A DNA stretch of 64,000 nt from an uncultured Clostridia bacterium (GCA_934633695.1 CAKTYT010000001.1:1-64000); one strand, 5' to 3'. Shown: positions 1-8,053, counted from the first letter of the stretch. Notes: generated from the letters alone by a model not told the origin. A program made the numbers and translations.

Positions 1-16
1 ACGACAGACCCGCCGT

Positions 17-478
17 TTGAGCAGAAAAAAGCGAGTGTCCTCACAGCTTTTCAAATGCTGTAAGAACACTCGCCATGAAACGACTGATAGGATCTATGCT
101 GTGGTAAGCCTTCCCTTCTTGAACTTCCCGAGGTTTGAAACCAACGCTGCAAACTACACAAGACTGGAAATCGAATTCAATCCGCATGAATTCGACGATG
201 TGGCAGAAATAGATATTAAAGACGGCAGAGTGGAAGCGACGCTGTCTGCCGCAAAGCAGGCATATGCCGATAAAGGCTTTGAGGGTGAAGTTATTTACGA
301 CATCAACTGGATATCTGAGGAAGACCAGGCTCCGCAGTGGCGTATGCTGAACGGTGAACCCGCTTACGTCTGCACTTATTATGCCGTTCGCAAATCGAGT
401 GAGTACGAAGAGGGCAGGGGTCAGACCGTAATGTTTTACATTAGGCCAACCATTGAGAGCGGAGAAGTGAGAAAATAA
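17..478 (+). pseudogene. C-terminal fragment of a lipoprotein paralogue
   Basis: The reading frame is open from the left edge, with a possible TTG at 17, to a stop at 478. From about base 83 the product (TTDRIYAVV onward) matches the last 115 or so residues of the lipoprotein at 1054-2001: both share the DRIY start, a PHEFDD/QHDFDN segment, a W.M.NG.P.YVC segment and an I.PT.E end. Everything before the match is unrelated and coincides with a terminator-like hairpin read on the other strand. There is no signal peptide and no convincing ribosome binding site, so this is probably a remnant left by a rearrangement, although a gene starting outside the window cannot be excluded. Function is unknown. 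Confidence 0.5.
24..73 (-). terminator. Rho-independent terminator, minus strand
   Basis: Arms 31-47 and 57-73 form a 17-bp stem that is complete on the minus strand when G-U pairs are allowed, with a 9-base loop. On the minus strand it is followed by a run of six T (25-30). It would end a minus-strand transcript arriving from the right, but no minus-strand gene ends here, so its original partner may be lost. Confidence 0.6.
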
Positions 479-491
479 CGCTATTTCAACG

Positions 492-531
492 AATCCATCT
501 CTGATTGCTGAAATGCAATTGGAGATGGATT
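492..531 (+). terminator. Stem-loop after the left-edge fragment
   Basis: Arms AATCCATCTC (492-501) and GAGATGGATT (522-531) pair perfectly, with an inner ATTGC/GCAAT stem. The following tract TTTCGATTCATT is only partly T-rich, so this is a plausible but weak terminator. Confidence 0.4.
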
Positions 532-586
532 TCGATTCATTGCTCAGAAAAAATAAAAAAATATTGGAAAAAATGTTAGATGATGC

Positions 587-615
587 CTGACAGATTATGG
601 CGAATAAGGTATAAT
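587..615 (+). promoter_or_regulatory. Sigma-A type promoter for the lectin-like gene
   Basis: CTGACA at 587-592 and TATAAT at 610-615 are separated by 17 bases. An AGAGGAG ribosome binding site follows before the ATG at 665. Confidence 0.7.
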
Positions 616-664
616 ACGAACATACCGGTAAAGGTAAATCTTTTTAGAGGAGAAAACGGAAGCA

Positions 665-1036
665 ATGAAGCGATTTTTATCTCTTTTCATTGTCCTCTGC
701 ATTGTTGCTGTTAGATTCATCTCAACAGGAATATGTGCAGAGAGTGAGGAAGTTTCCTCAACCTCCACTTCCATTTCGAATGGTGTTTATTTCATAAAAA
801 ACACCAAGACGAGCAAGTTTGTTGACGTTGAAAACAAAAGCGTCACAGATGGAAGGTTGGTTCAGCAGTGGAGCTTCCACGGTGGGAATACTCAGAAATG
901 GGTTATCTCGAAGCGTGTCGACGGTTACTATACGATACGTGTTTACGGTTCTGCAATTTCATACTACCTTAGTGTGAAAGATGACTCAACTGTGGCTCAG
1001 ACAAACCAACATTTCAAACCAAATTTTGCGATTTAA
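665..1036 (+). CDS. Secreted ricin-type lectin-like protein, short
   Basis: This is a 123-residue product with a hydrophobic signal peptide (residues 1 to about 25, ending near ICAE). A Ser/Thr-rich stretch leads into a beta-trefoil-like segment containing a QQW and an NTQKW motif, as in RICIN/QxW carbohydrate-binding domains. A complete domain needs about 120-140 residues after the signal, and only about 85 are present. The C-terminus (NQHFKPNFAI) looks unlike the family, which suggests truncation. The start ATG follows AGAGGAG and a good promoter. It lies directly upstream of a lipoprotein gene, probably in one transcript. A role in binding extracellular glycans is inference from the fold only. 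Confidence 0.6.
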   Translation: MKRFLSLFIVLCIVAVRFISTGICAESEEVSSTSTSISNGVYFIKNTKTSKFVDVENKSVTDGRLVQQWSFHGGNTQKWVISKRVDGYYTIRVYGSAISYYLSVKDDSTVAQTNQHFKPNFAI

Positions 1037-1053
1037 AGAAAGGATCTAAAACA

Positions 1054-2001
1054 GTGAAAAAAAACTTCAAACTCATGGCAATCATCTTTGCCGTATGCTT
1101 AGTTGCCACTTCTGTGGGATGTGCTCTTGTGAGCAAGGGCTCTAAGGCACCGTATACCTATACTGTCAGTTCAAACTCGGATTCAATGTATTTCGTTCAA
1201 TCCGACGGCAGTAGTGTCCGGTGTGGTGAGTACACCAATCCCGATGCTCCGGCAGCCCACAGCCTTACCTATGCAGGCCAGACTTATCAGCTTAATTATA
1301 TCGGTTCGGAGGTAAGAATGTTCTCCAATGTCGACCGTTATGCAACAGATGATGAAAAAATCGAAGCTGAATACAATGCCGGCACGGACGAGCTTGTAAG
1401 TGCAACCTTCAATCCGCCGGAATTTCTCCCCGGCAGCGATGTTGTGACAGAGGAGGATTATAAGCTCTTTGTCAAGGACGTCATCAGCCAGTTTGCCCAG
1501 GAGGACTTTGATCTTTATTCCTATAAATGCACGACCTCCTGCGAGGGCGAGGATGTCGAGCATGAAGGATTCATATCAAGAGCGGAGAATGATACCGTTG
1601 CTACGTACGACTTTATTTACACCGTTCTTAAGGGCGGAGCAGAGACGAGTGACAGAATCTATGTCGTCATGTTCTTTAATGTCGATTGTATGTCACTCAG
1701 TTTTTCACTCAATCAGCATGATTTTGACAATGTAACTGTGCCGGAAATAAATGAGAGCAGACTGAACGCAACTATTTCTGCCGGAATACAGGCTCATGTC
1801 GACAGCAGCTTGACTGAGGGCAATGTCTATGATGGTACTTGGACCCTTGACAATGCGAAGTGGCATATGATAAACGGTGTGCCTACCTATGTGTGCAACG
1901 TAATCGTTACGTACAAAACGGAAAGCGGTGAAGATAGCTATGGCGAGGGCATCACTTTCGAAATTCAGCCCACTGTTGAAAATGGAGATTCAGCCGAATA
2001 A
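1054..2001 (+). CDS. Putative lipoprotein of unknown function
   Basis: This 315-residue protein starts at GTG (1054) after a GAAAGGA ribosome binding site. The N-terminus has a positive start, a hydrophobic stretch and a Cys at residue 23 in TSVGC, an acceptable lipoprotein signal although Ser replaces the usual Leu at -3. The remainder is an acidic soluble domain that I do not assign to a named family. The C-terminal third is homologous to the fragment at 17-478, so the locus contains a duplication. It probably sits on the outer face of the membrane. It follows the lectin-like gene by 17 bases and likely shares its promoter. Confidence 0.65.
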   Translation: MKKNFKLMAIIFAVCLVATSVGCALVSKGSKAPYTYTVSSNSDSMYFVQSDGSSVRCGEYTNPDAPAAHSLTYAGQTYQLNYIGSEVRMFSNVDRYATDDEKIEAEYNAGTDELVSATFNPPEFLPGSDVVTEEDYKLFVKDVISQFAQEDFDLYSYKCTTSCEGEDVEHEGFISRAENDTVATYDFIYTVLKGGAETSDRIYVVMFFNVDCMSLSFSLNQHDFDNVTVPEINESRLNATISAGIQAHVDSSLTEGNVYDGTWTLDNAKWHMINGVPTYVCNVIVTYKTESGEDSYGEGITFEIQPTVENGDSAE

Positions 2002-2043
2002 TAAACCAAACAACACACTGCAACGCTTTTATTGACAAATAAA

Positions 2044-2070
2044 ACACCGACTGCATTTTGCAGTCGGTGT
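2044..2070. terminator. Bidirectional terminator
   Basis: The perfect 12-bp stem ACACCGACTGCA/TGCAGTCGGTGT has a TTT loop. T-rich sequence follows on both strands. It separates the lipoprotein gene (plus) from tsf (minus). Confidence 0.8.
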
Positions 2071-2101
2071 AATTCTTTACCTTGTTTGTTAAAACAGACG
2101 A

Positions 2102-2989
2102 TTAAGCCTTTTTGGTCTGAGCCATAACTTCTTCTGCGAAGTTTTCTTCACGCTTCTGAAGACCTTCGCCCATTTCGTAGCGGGTGAAACCGATAACTTC
2201 AAACCTGCCGTTGATCATAGCCCCAACGCTCTCGTCAGGATTCTTAACGAAGGGTTGCTCAAGCAGGCAAACTTCCTTATAATACTTCTCAATGCGGCCT
2301 TCAACCATCTTCTCGATGATAGCGGCGGGCTTGGGCTTGGGATCGTTCTTGGCCTGTTCGCGAAGAATCTCACGCTCATGCTCGAGCTCTGCCTGGTCGC
2401 AGTCAGCCTTGCTGAGGCAGGTGGGCTTTGCTGCTGCAATCTGCATTGCAACATCGTGTGCAACAGCGGGATACTCGTTGTTGCTTATCTGAAGGAGAAC
2501 GCCGATCTTGCCGCCGAGGTGGACGTAAGTGTCAACAACACCTTCAACACGGTTGAAGCGGCGGATGGTGATCTTTTCACCGATTTTTGCGACTGCTGCA
2601 TTGATAACGTCGCTTACGGTCTTGCTTTCATCCTCAGAGAAAGTCTGAGCCATCATAGCGTCGACGTCAGCGGGGTTCTTCTTTGCAACATGCTTTGCAA
2701 GGGAAGCAACAAGTGCTTTAAAATCATCGGTCTTTGCAACAAAGTCGGTTTCGCAGTTGACCTCGATGATGACACCAACGCCGCACTTTTCGCATACAAA
2801 GCAATCAACGATGCCTTCTGCTGCAATACGGGAAGCCTTCTTTGCGGATGCTGCAAGACTCTTCTCGCGAAGATAGTCGAGAGCCTTTTCAATATCGCCG
2901 TCACATTCTTTGAGAGCCTTTTTGCAGTCCATCATGCCTGCACCGGAACGCTCACGGAGATTCATAACGTCTTTTGCGGTAAATTCCAT
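2102..2989 (-). CDS. tsf: Translation elongation factor Ts
   Basis: EF-Ts exchanges GDP for GTP on EF-Tu in the cytoplasm. The 295-residue product starts MEFTAKDVMNLRERSGAGMM, the conserved N-terminal UBA-like segment with the MDCKKAL motif, and contains the core TDFVAKTDDF motif that contacts EF-Tu. Its length is normal for bacterial EF-Ts. An AGGATATT sequence precedes the ATG. It follows rpsB by 77 bases on the same strand, the usual rpsB-tsf operon, and ends at the bidirectional terminator near 2057. Confidence 0.97.
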   Translation of the reverse strand: MEFTAKDVMNLRERSGAGMMDCKKALKECDGDIEKALDYLREKSLAASAKKASRIAAEGIVDCFVCEKCGVGVIIEVNCETDFVAKTDDFKALVASLAKHVAKKNPADVDAMMAQTFSEDESKTVSDVINAAVAKIGEKITIRRFNRVEGVVDTYVHLGGKIGVLLQISNNEYPAVAHDVAMQIAAAKPTCLSKADCDQAELEHEREILREQAKNDPKPKPAAIIEKMVEGRIEKYYKEVCLLEQPFVKNPDESVGAMINGRFEVIGFTRYEMGEGLQKREENFAEEVMAQTKKA

Positions 2990-3066
2990 AGTAATATCCT
3001 CCGAAAAAATGGGGTCAAATAGGTTGACATAATGGGAGAAAGCCCCACTATGCCGAAAAAATCAAA

Positions 3067-3807
3067 TTAGAAGTTGTCAGCTTCAGCGGGAATAGTTGCA
3101 TCGACCGCTGCATCGGTCATCTGTTCGCCCTGCTTGCCTTCAAGGACTGCATCTGCCATCTTTGATGCGATGAGCTTGATAGCACGGATAGCATCGTCAT
3201 TGCCGGGAATGATGTAATCAACATCATCGGGATCACAGTTGGTGTCAACAATTGCAACAACGGGAATGCCCAAGGTACGTGCTTCGAGAACAGCAATGTG
3301 TTCCTTGCGGGGGTCAACAACGAACATGCAGCTGGGGAGCTTCTTCATGTCTTTGATACCGCCGAGGTTTTTCATGAGCTTCTCACGAAGTGCACAGAGC
3401 TGGATGACTTCCTTCTTGGGAAGCAAATCAAAATCACCGTCAGCTTCCATCTTGTTGATCTGGTTGAGCTTTGCGATACGGGTCTGAATGGTCTTGAAAT
3501 TGGTGAGAAGACCGCCGAGCCAACGCTGGTTTACATAGAACATCTCGCAGCGTTTTGCTTCCTGCTCAATGCTCTCCTGAGCCTGCTTCTTGGTGCCGAC
3601 AAAAAGAACGGTGCCGTCGTTCATCGCAATATCACGAATGAATGCATAAGCTTCGTCGATTTTTTTGACTGTCTTCTGAAGGTCGATGATGTAGATGCCG
3701 TTACGCTCGGTGAAGATGTATTCCTTCATCTTCGGGTTCCAACGACGGGTCTGGTGACCAAAGTGTACGCCTGCTTCAAGCAGCTGCTTCATAGAAATAA
3801 CTGACAT
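3067..3807 (-). CDS. rpsB: 30S ribosomal protein S2
   Basis: S2 is a structural protein of the small ribosomal subunit. The 246-residue product begins MSVISMKQLLEAGVHFGHQT and contains RWNPKM, FVGTKKQAQ and RWLGGLLTN, all family signatures, as well as the PGNDDA segment near the C-terminus. AGGAGG lies just upstream of the ATG. The untranslated leader folds into a long hairpin (see 3832-3902) and a promoter lies at 3923-3952, so autoregulation by S2 is plausible by analogy with other ribosomal protein leaders. tsf follows in the same operon. Confidence 0.97.
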   Translation of the reverse strand: MSVISMKQLLEAGVHFGHQTRRWNPKMKEYIFTERNGIYIIDLQKTVKKIDEAYAFIRDIAMNDGTVLFVGTKKQAQESIEQEAKRCEMFYVNQRWLGGLLTNFKTIQTRIAKLNQINKMEADGDFDLLPKKEVIQLCALREKLMKNLGGIKDMKKLPSCMFVVDPRKEHIAVLEARTLGIPVVAIVDTNCDPDDVDYIIPGNDDAIRAIKLIASKMADAVLEGKQGEQMTDAAVDATIPAEADNF

Positions 3808-3831
3808 AATATCCTCCTGTTTTTTATTCCG

Positions 3832-3902
3832 CCCCGTGTATCATCTTTTTGCAGAATCAAGCGAATTTCACGCTCGACAACCCTGCAAAAATCCACACGG
3901 GT
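3832..3902 (-). promoter_or_regulatory. Structured 5' leader of rpsB
   Basis: Read on the minus strand, the leader has an outer pair CCCGTGT/ACACGGG, a middle perfect 9-bp pair TTTTTGCAG/CTGCAAAAA and an inner GAGCG/CGCTT hairpin, nested in order over about 70 bases. The rpsB ribosome binding site follows directly. The geometry suggests a ribosomal-protein autoregulatory leader. Whether it matches a known S2 leader family needs a covariance search. Confidence 0.55.
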
Positions 3903-3905
3903 GAG

Positions 3906-4115
3906 TTATTCCATACTCTGCAATTTTACCACAATCTCAGCAGAAAAATCAATAGGCACGGAACAATTTTTTTGCGAATCAAGTAAATATATTTTGAAGC
4001 CGCAGTCAATCATCACGGCAAAGCGGCTGCGGTCCTTGACATAGGTAACTGATGGCAGCGAATGAACAGAAAAAATTGATAGATCTTTGCGGCGGTCAGA
4101 GGCGATTGCTTTCAT
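3906..4115 (-). CDS. Possible small protein, unrecognised
   Basis: An ATG at 4115 would give 69 residues (MKAIASDRRKDL... to KLQSME). Residue composition and codon choice look coding-like, and the frame stays open further upstream, so it could be the end of a decayed longer gene. Against it: no clear ribosome binding site, its last codons overlap the rpsB -10 and -35 region, and no family was recognised. The rest of the 3808-4318 gap holds the rpsB leader and promoter on the left and the htpG promoter and CIRCE element on the right. Confidence 0.25.
   Translation of the reverse strand: MKAIASDRRKDLSIFSVHSLPSVTYVKDRSRFAVMIDCGFKIYLLDSQKNCSVPIDFSAEIVVKLQSME
3923..3952 (-). promoter_or_regulatory. 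Promoter of rpsB-tsf
   Basis: On the minus strand, TTGATT (3952-3947) is followed after 18 bases by TAAAAT (3928-3923), preceded by TGTGG as in an extended -10. The transcript would begin just before the structured leader. Confidence 0.6.
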
Positions 4116-4229
4116 ACATTGGGACAAATAAAGTGCAGCAGTTGGGAGACGTTTATTATAGGAAAAAGCAACAGAATTCTCCGGATGTGAAAAATTTTTG
4201 AATTTAAAGATTTTTTTTGAAAAAAACTA

Positions 4230-4258
4230 TTGACAACGGAAAATTTAAGCTGTACAAT
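4230..4258 (+). promoter_or_regulatory. Sigma-A promoter of htpG
   Basis: The consensus -35 TTGACA (4230-4235) and -10 TACAAT (4253-4258) are separated by 17 bases. The CIRCE operator begins 5 bases downstream of the -10, across the expected start of transcription. Confidence 0.85.
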
Positions 4259-4262
4259 GCTG

Positions 4263-4289
4263 TTAGCACTCAAAAAAGATGAGTGCTAA
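4263..4289 (+). promoter_or_regulatory. CIRCE operator (HrcA binding site)
   Basis: TTAGCACTC (4263-4271), a 9-base spacer and GAGTGCTAA (4281-4289) match the CIRCE consensus exactly. HrcA bound here would block transcription from the promoter at 4230-4258. The repressor gene itself is not in the window. Confidence 0.95.
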
Positions 4290-4318
4290 CAAGGAAGATA
4301 TTTCAGAGGTGAATATAA

Positions 4319-6244
4319 ATGGAAAAGAAAGAATTTAAAACAGAATCCAAACGTCTCCTGGATTTGATGATCAATGCTGTTTACACAAACAAGGAGATTT
4401 TTCTCAGAGAACTCATTTCAAACGCAAGTGATGCTCTCGACAAACGCTACTTCAAGAGCCTTACGGATAATTCAGGGCTTTCAAGGTCCGAGCTTGAAAT
4501 CAGGCTTCTTCCCAACAAGGAGAACAGAACTCTCGTCATCAGCGATAACGGAATCGGCATGACAAAGGAAGAGCTTGAAAATAACCTCGGTACGATTGCG
4601 AAGAGCGGCACTCTTGCCTTTAAGGCGGAAAATGATCTTAAGGACGATATGGACATTATCGGTCAGTTTGGTGTCGGTTTTTATTCCGCATTCATGGTCA
4701 GCAAAAAAATCTCAGTATTGTCTCGTGCATACGGCTCAGACCAGGCGTGGATGTGGGAATCCGAGGGTCTTGACGGCTACACTATTACAGAGGCTGAAAA
4801 GGACGCCTGCGGAACGACAATTGTCCTCTACCTGAAGGATAATACCGACGATGAAAACTACGATGAGTTCCTTGATACATACACAATAAAGGGGCTTGTA
4901 AAGCGTTACTCTGATTACATCCGCTATCCAATCAAAATGCTTGTTGAAACGACAAGAATCAAGGAGCATGAGTGCGGCTGTGAGCACGACCATGAGGAGG
5001 GCGAGTGTGACTGCGGCAAGCACGAGCCTGAATATGAAACAGTGACGGAGGATACTACGCTGAACAGCATGGTACCCTTGTGGCGTCGCAACAAGGCAGA
5101 GCTGACGGATGAGGACTACAATTCATTTTATACAGACAAGTTCCACGATTACGAAGCCCCGCTCAGGCACATCCATGTCAAGACGGAAGGCGGTATTACG
5201 TATAATGCGATTCTCTTCATCCCCTCCGTACCTCCGTACAACCTCTATTCAAAGAACTACAAACGCGGCTTGCAGCTCTACTCAAACGGAGTAATGATAA
5301 TGGAATCCTGCGAAGACTTGCTGCCCGAGTACTTTGGTTTCGTGAAGGGTCTTGTGGATTCTTCGGATATTTCTCTTAATATTTCACGTGAAATGCTCCA
5401 GCAAAGCCGTCAGCTTCGTGCTATTGCAAATGGCCTTAAAAAGAAGATCACTGCCGAGCTTAAGAAAATGCTTGAGGATGAGCGGAGCGATTATGAAAAG
5501 TTCTTTAAGAACTTCGGACTCTCCATTAAGTACGGCATCTACGAATCCTACGGTGCGGAGGCAGGAACACTTAAGGATTTGCTGATTTACCATTCCGCTA
5601 AGGAAAACAGGATGATAACCCTTAAGGAGTACACCGATGCTCTCGCCGAGAACCAGACGGAGATTTACTATGCCTGCGGTGAAAGCATTGAGGCGATCAG
5701 AAAATTGCCGCAGCTCAAGTACATGACTGAGAAGGGTTATGATGTGCTGATAATGGACGAAAATGTTGATGAGTTCACACTGAAAATGATGGACGGCTAC
5801 GAGGGCAAACCCTTTAGGTCGGTTACGGACAACGATATCAACGTTGATTCCGAAGACGAAAAGAAGGCAATTGAGGAAAAGCAGAACGACAACAAGGAGC
5901 TGCTTGAGAACATAAAGAATGCTCTTGACGGCATGGTCAAGGAAGTCAGGCTGTCCTCACGCCTTGCCGATGCACCCGCAGCATTGACTTCCGAAGGACC
6001 GCTTTCCCTCGAAATGGAAAAGGTGCTCAGCAGTATGCCGATGGGCAGCGAGGTGAAGGTTGACAGGATTTTGGAGATAAACCCCGATCACCCCGTATTT
6101 GAGAAGCTCCGTCAGGTCGAAAAGCAGGATGATTTCGGCAACTATGCAAGGCTGCTCTACGACCAGGCATTGCTCCTTGCCGGCTTGAAGATTGATGACC
6201 CCGTTGAGTTCGCAGCAAGGATCTGCAAGCTCATGGTTGATTGA
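4319..6244 (+). CDS. htpG: Chaperone HtpG (Hsp90 family) with Cys/His-rich insert
   Basis: HtpG is an ATP-dependent cytoplasmic dimeric chaperone. The 641-residue product has the GHKL ATPase motifs: NASDALDK near residue 35, ISDNGIGM near 74, GTIAKSGT near 91 and GQFGVGFYS near 115. The middle domain (LYSNGVMIMES, SREMLQQSR) and the C-terminal dimerisation domain are present. At residues 217-235, where Hsp90 proteins have a variable linker between N-terminal and middle domains, there is an unusual HECGCEHDHEEGECDCGKH segment with four Cys and four His that could bind metal. The start ATG follows AGAGGTG. Expression is under a CIRCE element, so HrcA-dependent heat-shock control is likely. A hairpin terminator follows the stop. 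Confidence 0.97.
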   Translation: MEKKEFKTESKRLLDLMINAVYTNKEIFLRELISNASDALDKRYFKSLTDNSGLSRSELEIRLLPNKENRTLVISDNGIGMTKEELENNLGTIAKSGTLAFKAENDLKDDMDIIGQFGVGFYSAFMVSKKISVLSRAYGSDQAWMWESEGLDGYTITEAEKDACGTTIVLYLKDNTDDENYDEFLDTYTIKGLVKRYSDYIRYPIKMLVETTRIKEHECGCEHDHEEGECDCGKHEPEYETVTEDTTLNSMVPLWRRNKAELTDEDYNSFYTDKFHDYEAPLRHIHVKTEGGITYNAILFIPSVPPYNLYSKNYKRGLQLYSNGVMIMESCEDLLPEYFGFVKGLVDSSDISLNISREMLQQSRQLRAIANGLKKKITAELKKMLEDERSDYEKFFKNFGLSIKYGIYESYGAEAGTLKDLLIYHSAKENRMITLKEYTDALAENQTEIYYACGESIEAIRKLPQLKYMTEKGYDVLIMDENVDEFTLKMMDGYEGKPFRSVTDNDINVDSEDEKKAIEEKQNDNKELLENIKNALDGMVKEVRLSSRLADAPAALTSEGPLSLEMEKVLSSMPMGSEVKVDRILEINPDHPVFEKLRQVEKQDDFGNYARLLYDQALLLAGLKIDDPVEFAARICKLMVD

Positions 6245-6259
6245 TTGATATGAAAAAAG

Positions 6260-6281
6260 GAGGCCGCAAGGCCTCTTTTTT
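6260..6281 (+). terminator. Terminator of htpG
   Basis: GAGGCC/GGCCTC stem with a GCAA tetraloop followed by six T. Confidence 0.9.
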
Positions 6282-6290
6282 GTACTGTAT

Positions 6291-6319
6291 AAAAAACAAA
6301 ACCGCAGGGGGAACTGCGG
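6291..6319 (-). terminator. Terminator of glyS
   Basis: CCGCAG (6302-6307) and CTGCGG (6314-6319) form a stem. On the minus strand it is followed by the T-rich tract complementary to 6291-6301. Confidence 0.8.
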
Positions 6320-6337
6320 CTTTGCAAATGGGTCGAA

Positions 6338-7738
6338 TCAAAATTCGATTTTCTGTTCAATATAACTCTTAAGCTCAGAAATCGGAAGGCGGATCTGCTC
6401 CATGCTGTCACGGTCGCGAACGGTAACGGTACCCGCCGTGTCGCCCTCAATGGTTTCAAAGTCAACGGTAATGCACAAAGGTGTACCGATCTCATCCTGG
6501 CGGCGATAACGCTTGCCGATAGCACCGGTTTCATCGTAATCAACCATGAAGTCCTTTGCAAGCATTGCGTAAATCTCCTTTGCTTTATCACCGAGCTTCT
6601 TCTGGAGAGGGAGAATGGCTGCCTTGTATGGAGCTATTGCAGGATGCAGATGCAGAACGTTGCGAACATCGCCCTTTTCGAGAGTTTCTTCGTCGTATGC
6701 ATCACAGAGGAAGGCGAGAGCCATACGGTTTGCACCGACACTCGGTTCAATGCAATATGGAATGTACTTCGCATTGGTGAACGGATCCATGTATTCCATA
6801 CTCTTTCCGCTGTGGCTTGCATGTGCCTTAAGGTCGAAGTCAGTACGGCTTGCAATTCCCCAAAGCTCACCCCAACCGAACGGGAAGAGGAATTCAATAT
6901 CAGTCGTTCCGTTTGAATAATGGCAAAGCTCTTCGGGAGAATGCTCACGCCGACGCAGTGACTCTTCCTTCAGACCGAGATGACGAAGGAAGTCGTAGCA
7001 GTAATTACGCCAATAGTCATACCACTCAAGCTCCGTTCCGGGTTCGCAGAAGAACTCGAGCTCCATCTGTTCAAATTCCCTTGTACGGAAGATGAAATTG
7101 CCGGGAGTAATCTCATTGCGGAAGGATTTGCCTATCTGAGCAATGCCGAAGGGGATTTTTTTACGCATGGAACGCTGAACGTTCAAAAAATTAGTAAAAA
7201 TACCCTGGGCAGTCTCGGGACGAAGATAGATCTCGTTGGCCGTGGTTTCGTTGACGCCCTGGAAAGTCTTGAACATCATGTTGAACTTGCGGATGCTCGT
7301 AAAGTCAGCTTTGCCGCATTCAGGACAGGTGATGCCGTTGTCTTTAATGAACTGCTCCATGCGTTCGTTGGTCCATCCGTCGGGGTGGATATCCTCAAAA
7401 CCATGCTCGTTTGCATAATCCTCAATGAGTTTATCGGCACGGAACCTTGCCTTGCAGGTGCGGCAGTCCATGAGGGGATCATTGAAGTTGCCGACGTGGC
7501 CGCTTGCAACCCAAACCTCGGGATTCATCAAAATTGCACAGTCCATGCCGATGTTGTACGGGCTTTCCTGAACAAACTTCTTCCACCAAGCATTTTTGAC
7601 GTTATTGAGAAGCAGTACGCCGAGCGGACCGTAATCCCAACAGTTTGCAAGTCCTCCATAAATTTCAGAACCTGCAAAAATGTAGCCCCGATTCTTACAC
7701 AGAGCTACAATCTTATCCATAGAAAGTTCTGTTCTCAT
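6338..7738 (-). CDS. glyS: Glycyl-tRNA synthetase, dimeric class II
   Basis: The enzyme charges tRNA-Gly with glycine. The product from the ATG at 7738 is 466 residues (MRTELSMDKIVALCKNRG...), the length of the homodimeric GlyRS type rather than the separate alpha and beta subunits found in many bacteria. Class II motifs are visible: the motif 2 region FRNEITPGNFIFRTREFEQM, and motif 3 near PSVGANRMALAF. The C-terminal anticodon-binding domain is complete. A TTG at 7750 would add four residues but overlaps the upstream stop region. The ribosome binding site is weak, and the start lies 12 bases after the rpmB stop, so translational coupling to rpmB is plausible. A terminator follows. Confidence 0.96.
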   Translation of the reverse strand: MRTELSMDKIVALCKNRGYIFAGSEIYGGLANCWDYGPLGVLLLNNVKNAWWKKFVQESPYNIGMDCAILMNPEVWVASGHVGNFNDPLMDCRTCKARFRADKLIEDYANEHGFEDIHPDGWTNERMEQFIKDNGITCPECGKADFTSIRKFNMMFKTFQGVNETTANEIYLRPETAQGIFTNFLNVQRSMRKKIPFGIAQIGKSFRNEITPGNFIFRTREFEQMELEFFCEPGTELEWYDYWRNYCYDFLRHLGLKEESLRRREHSPEELCHYSNGTTDIEFLFPFGWGELWGIASRTDFDLKAHASHSGKSMEYMDPFTNAKYIPYCIEPSVGANRMALAFLCDAYDEETLEKGDVRNVLHLHPAIAPYKAAILPLQKKLGDKAKEIYAMLAKDFMVDYDETGAIGKRYRRQDEIGTPLCITVDFETIEGDTAGTVTVRDRDSMEQIRLPISELKSYIEQKIEF

Positions 7739-7750
7739 ACTGGATACCAA

Positions 7751-7942
7751 TTATACGTTACGCTGTACCTTGCCGGAACGCAGGCAACGAGTGCAGACAT
7801 TCATCTTTCTGGGAGTACCCTCAACGATGACGTTAACACGCTGAATATTGGGAGCCCAAATACGCCTGGTCTTCCTGTTGGAATGGCTGACCAAGTTACC
7901 GCTCATTGCGCCCTTACCGCATACTTCACAAAACTTACCCAT
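7751..7942 (-). CDS. rpmB: 50S ribosomal protein L28
   Basis: L28 is a small structural protein of the large ribosomal subunit. The 63-residue product has the N-terminal CEVCGKG and the C-terminal CTRCLRSGKV pairs, so it is the zinc-binding (C+) form, plus the conserved SHSNRKTRR segment. A full GGAGGTG precedes the ATG. It is transcribed with glyS from the promoter at 8025-8053, an uncommon partner that ties a ribosomal protein to a tRNA synthetase. Confidence 0.95.
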   Translation of the reverse strand: MGKFCEVCGKGAMSGNLVSHSNRKTRRIWAPNIQRVNVIVEGTPRKMNVCTRCLRSGKVQRNV

Positions 7943-8024
7943 TTCGTTACACCTCCTTGCCTAATCTGCCGCTCAAAAAGCCTAAAAAGGCATAATTTAT
8001 GCGGCACGAAAATCAAACACCGCT

Positions 8025-8053
8025 ATTGTACCATGATTTAACCGAATTTGCAA
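8025..8053 (-). promoter_or_regulatory. Promoter of rpmB-glyS
   Basis: On the minus strand TTGCAA (8053-8048), 17 bases, then TACAAT (8030-8025) preceded by TGG. Confidence 0.75.

Noticed and set aside
6980..8041. Open frame of 353 codons on the plus strand
   Set aside because: It is antisense to glyS and rpmB, which are clear on the minus strand.
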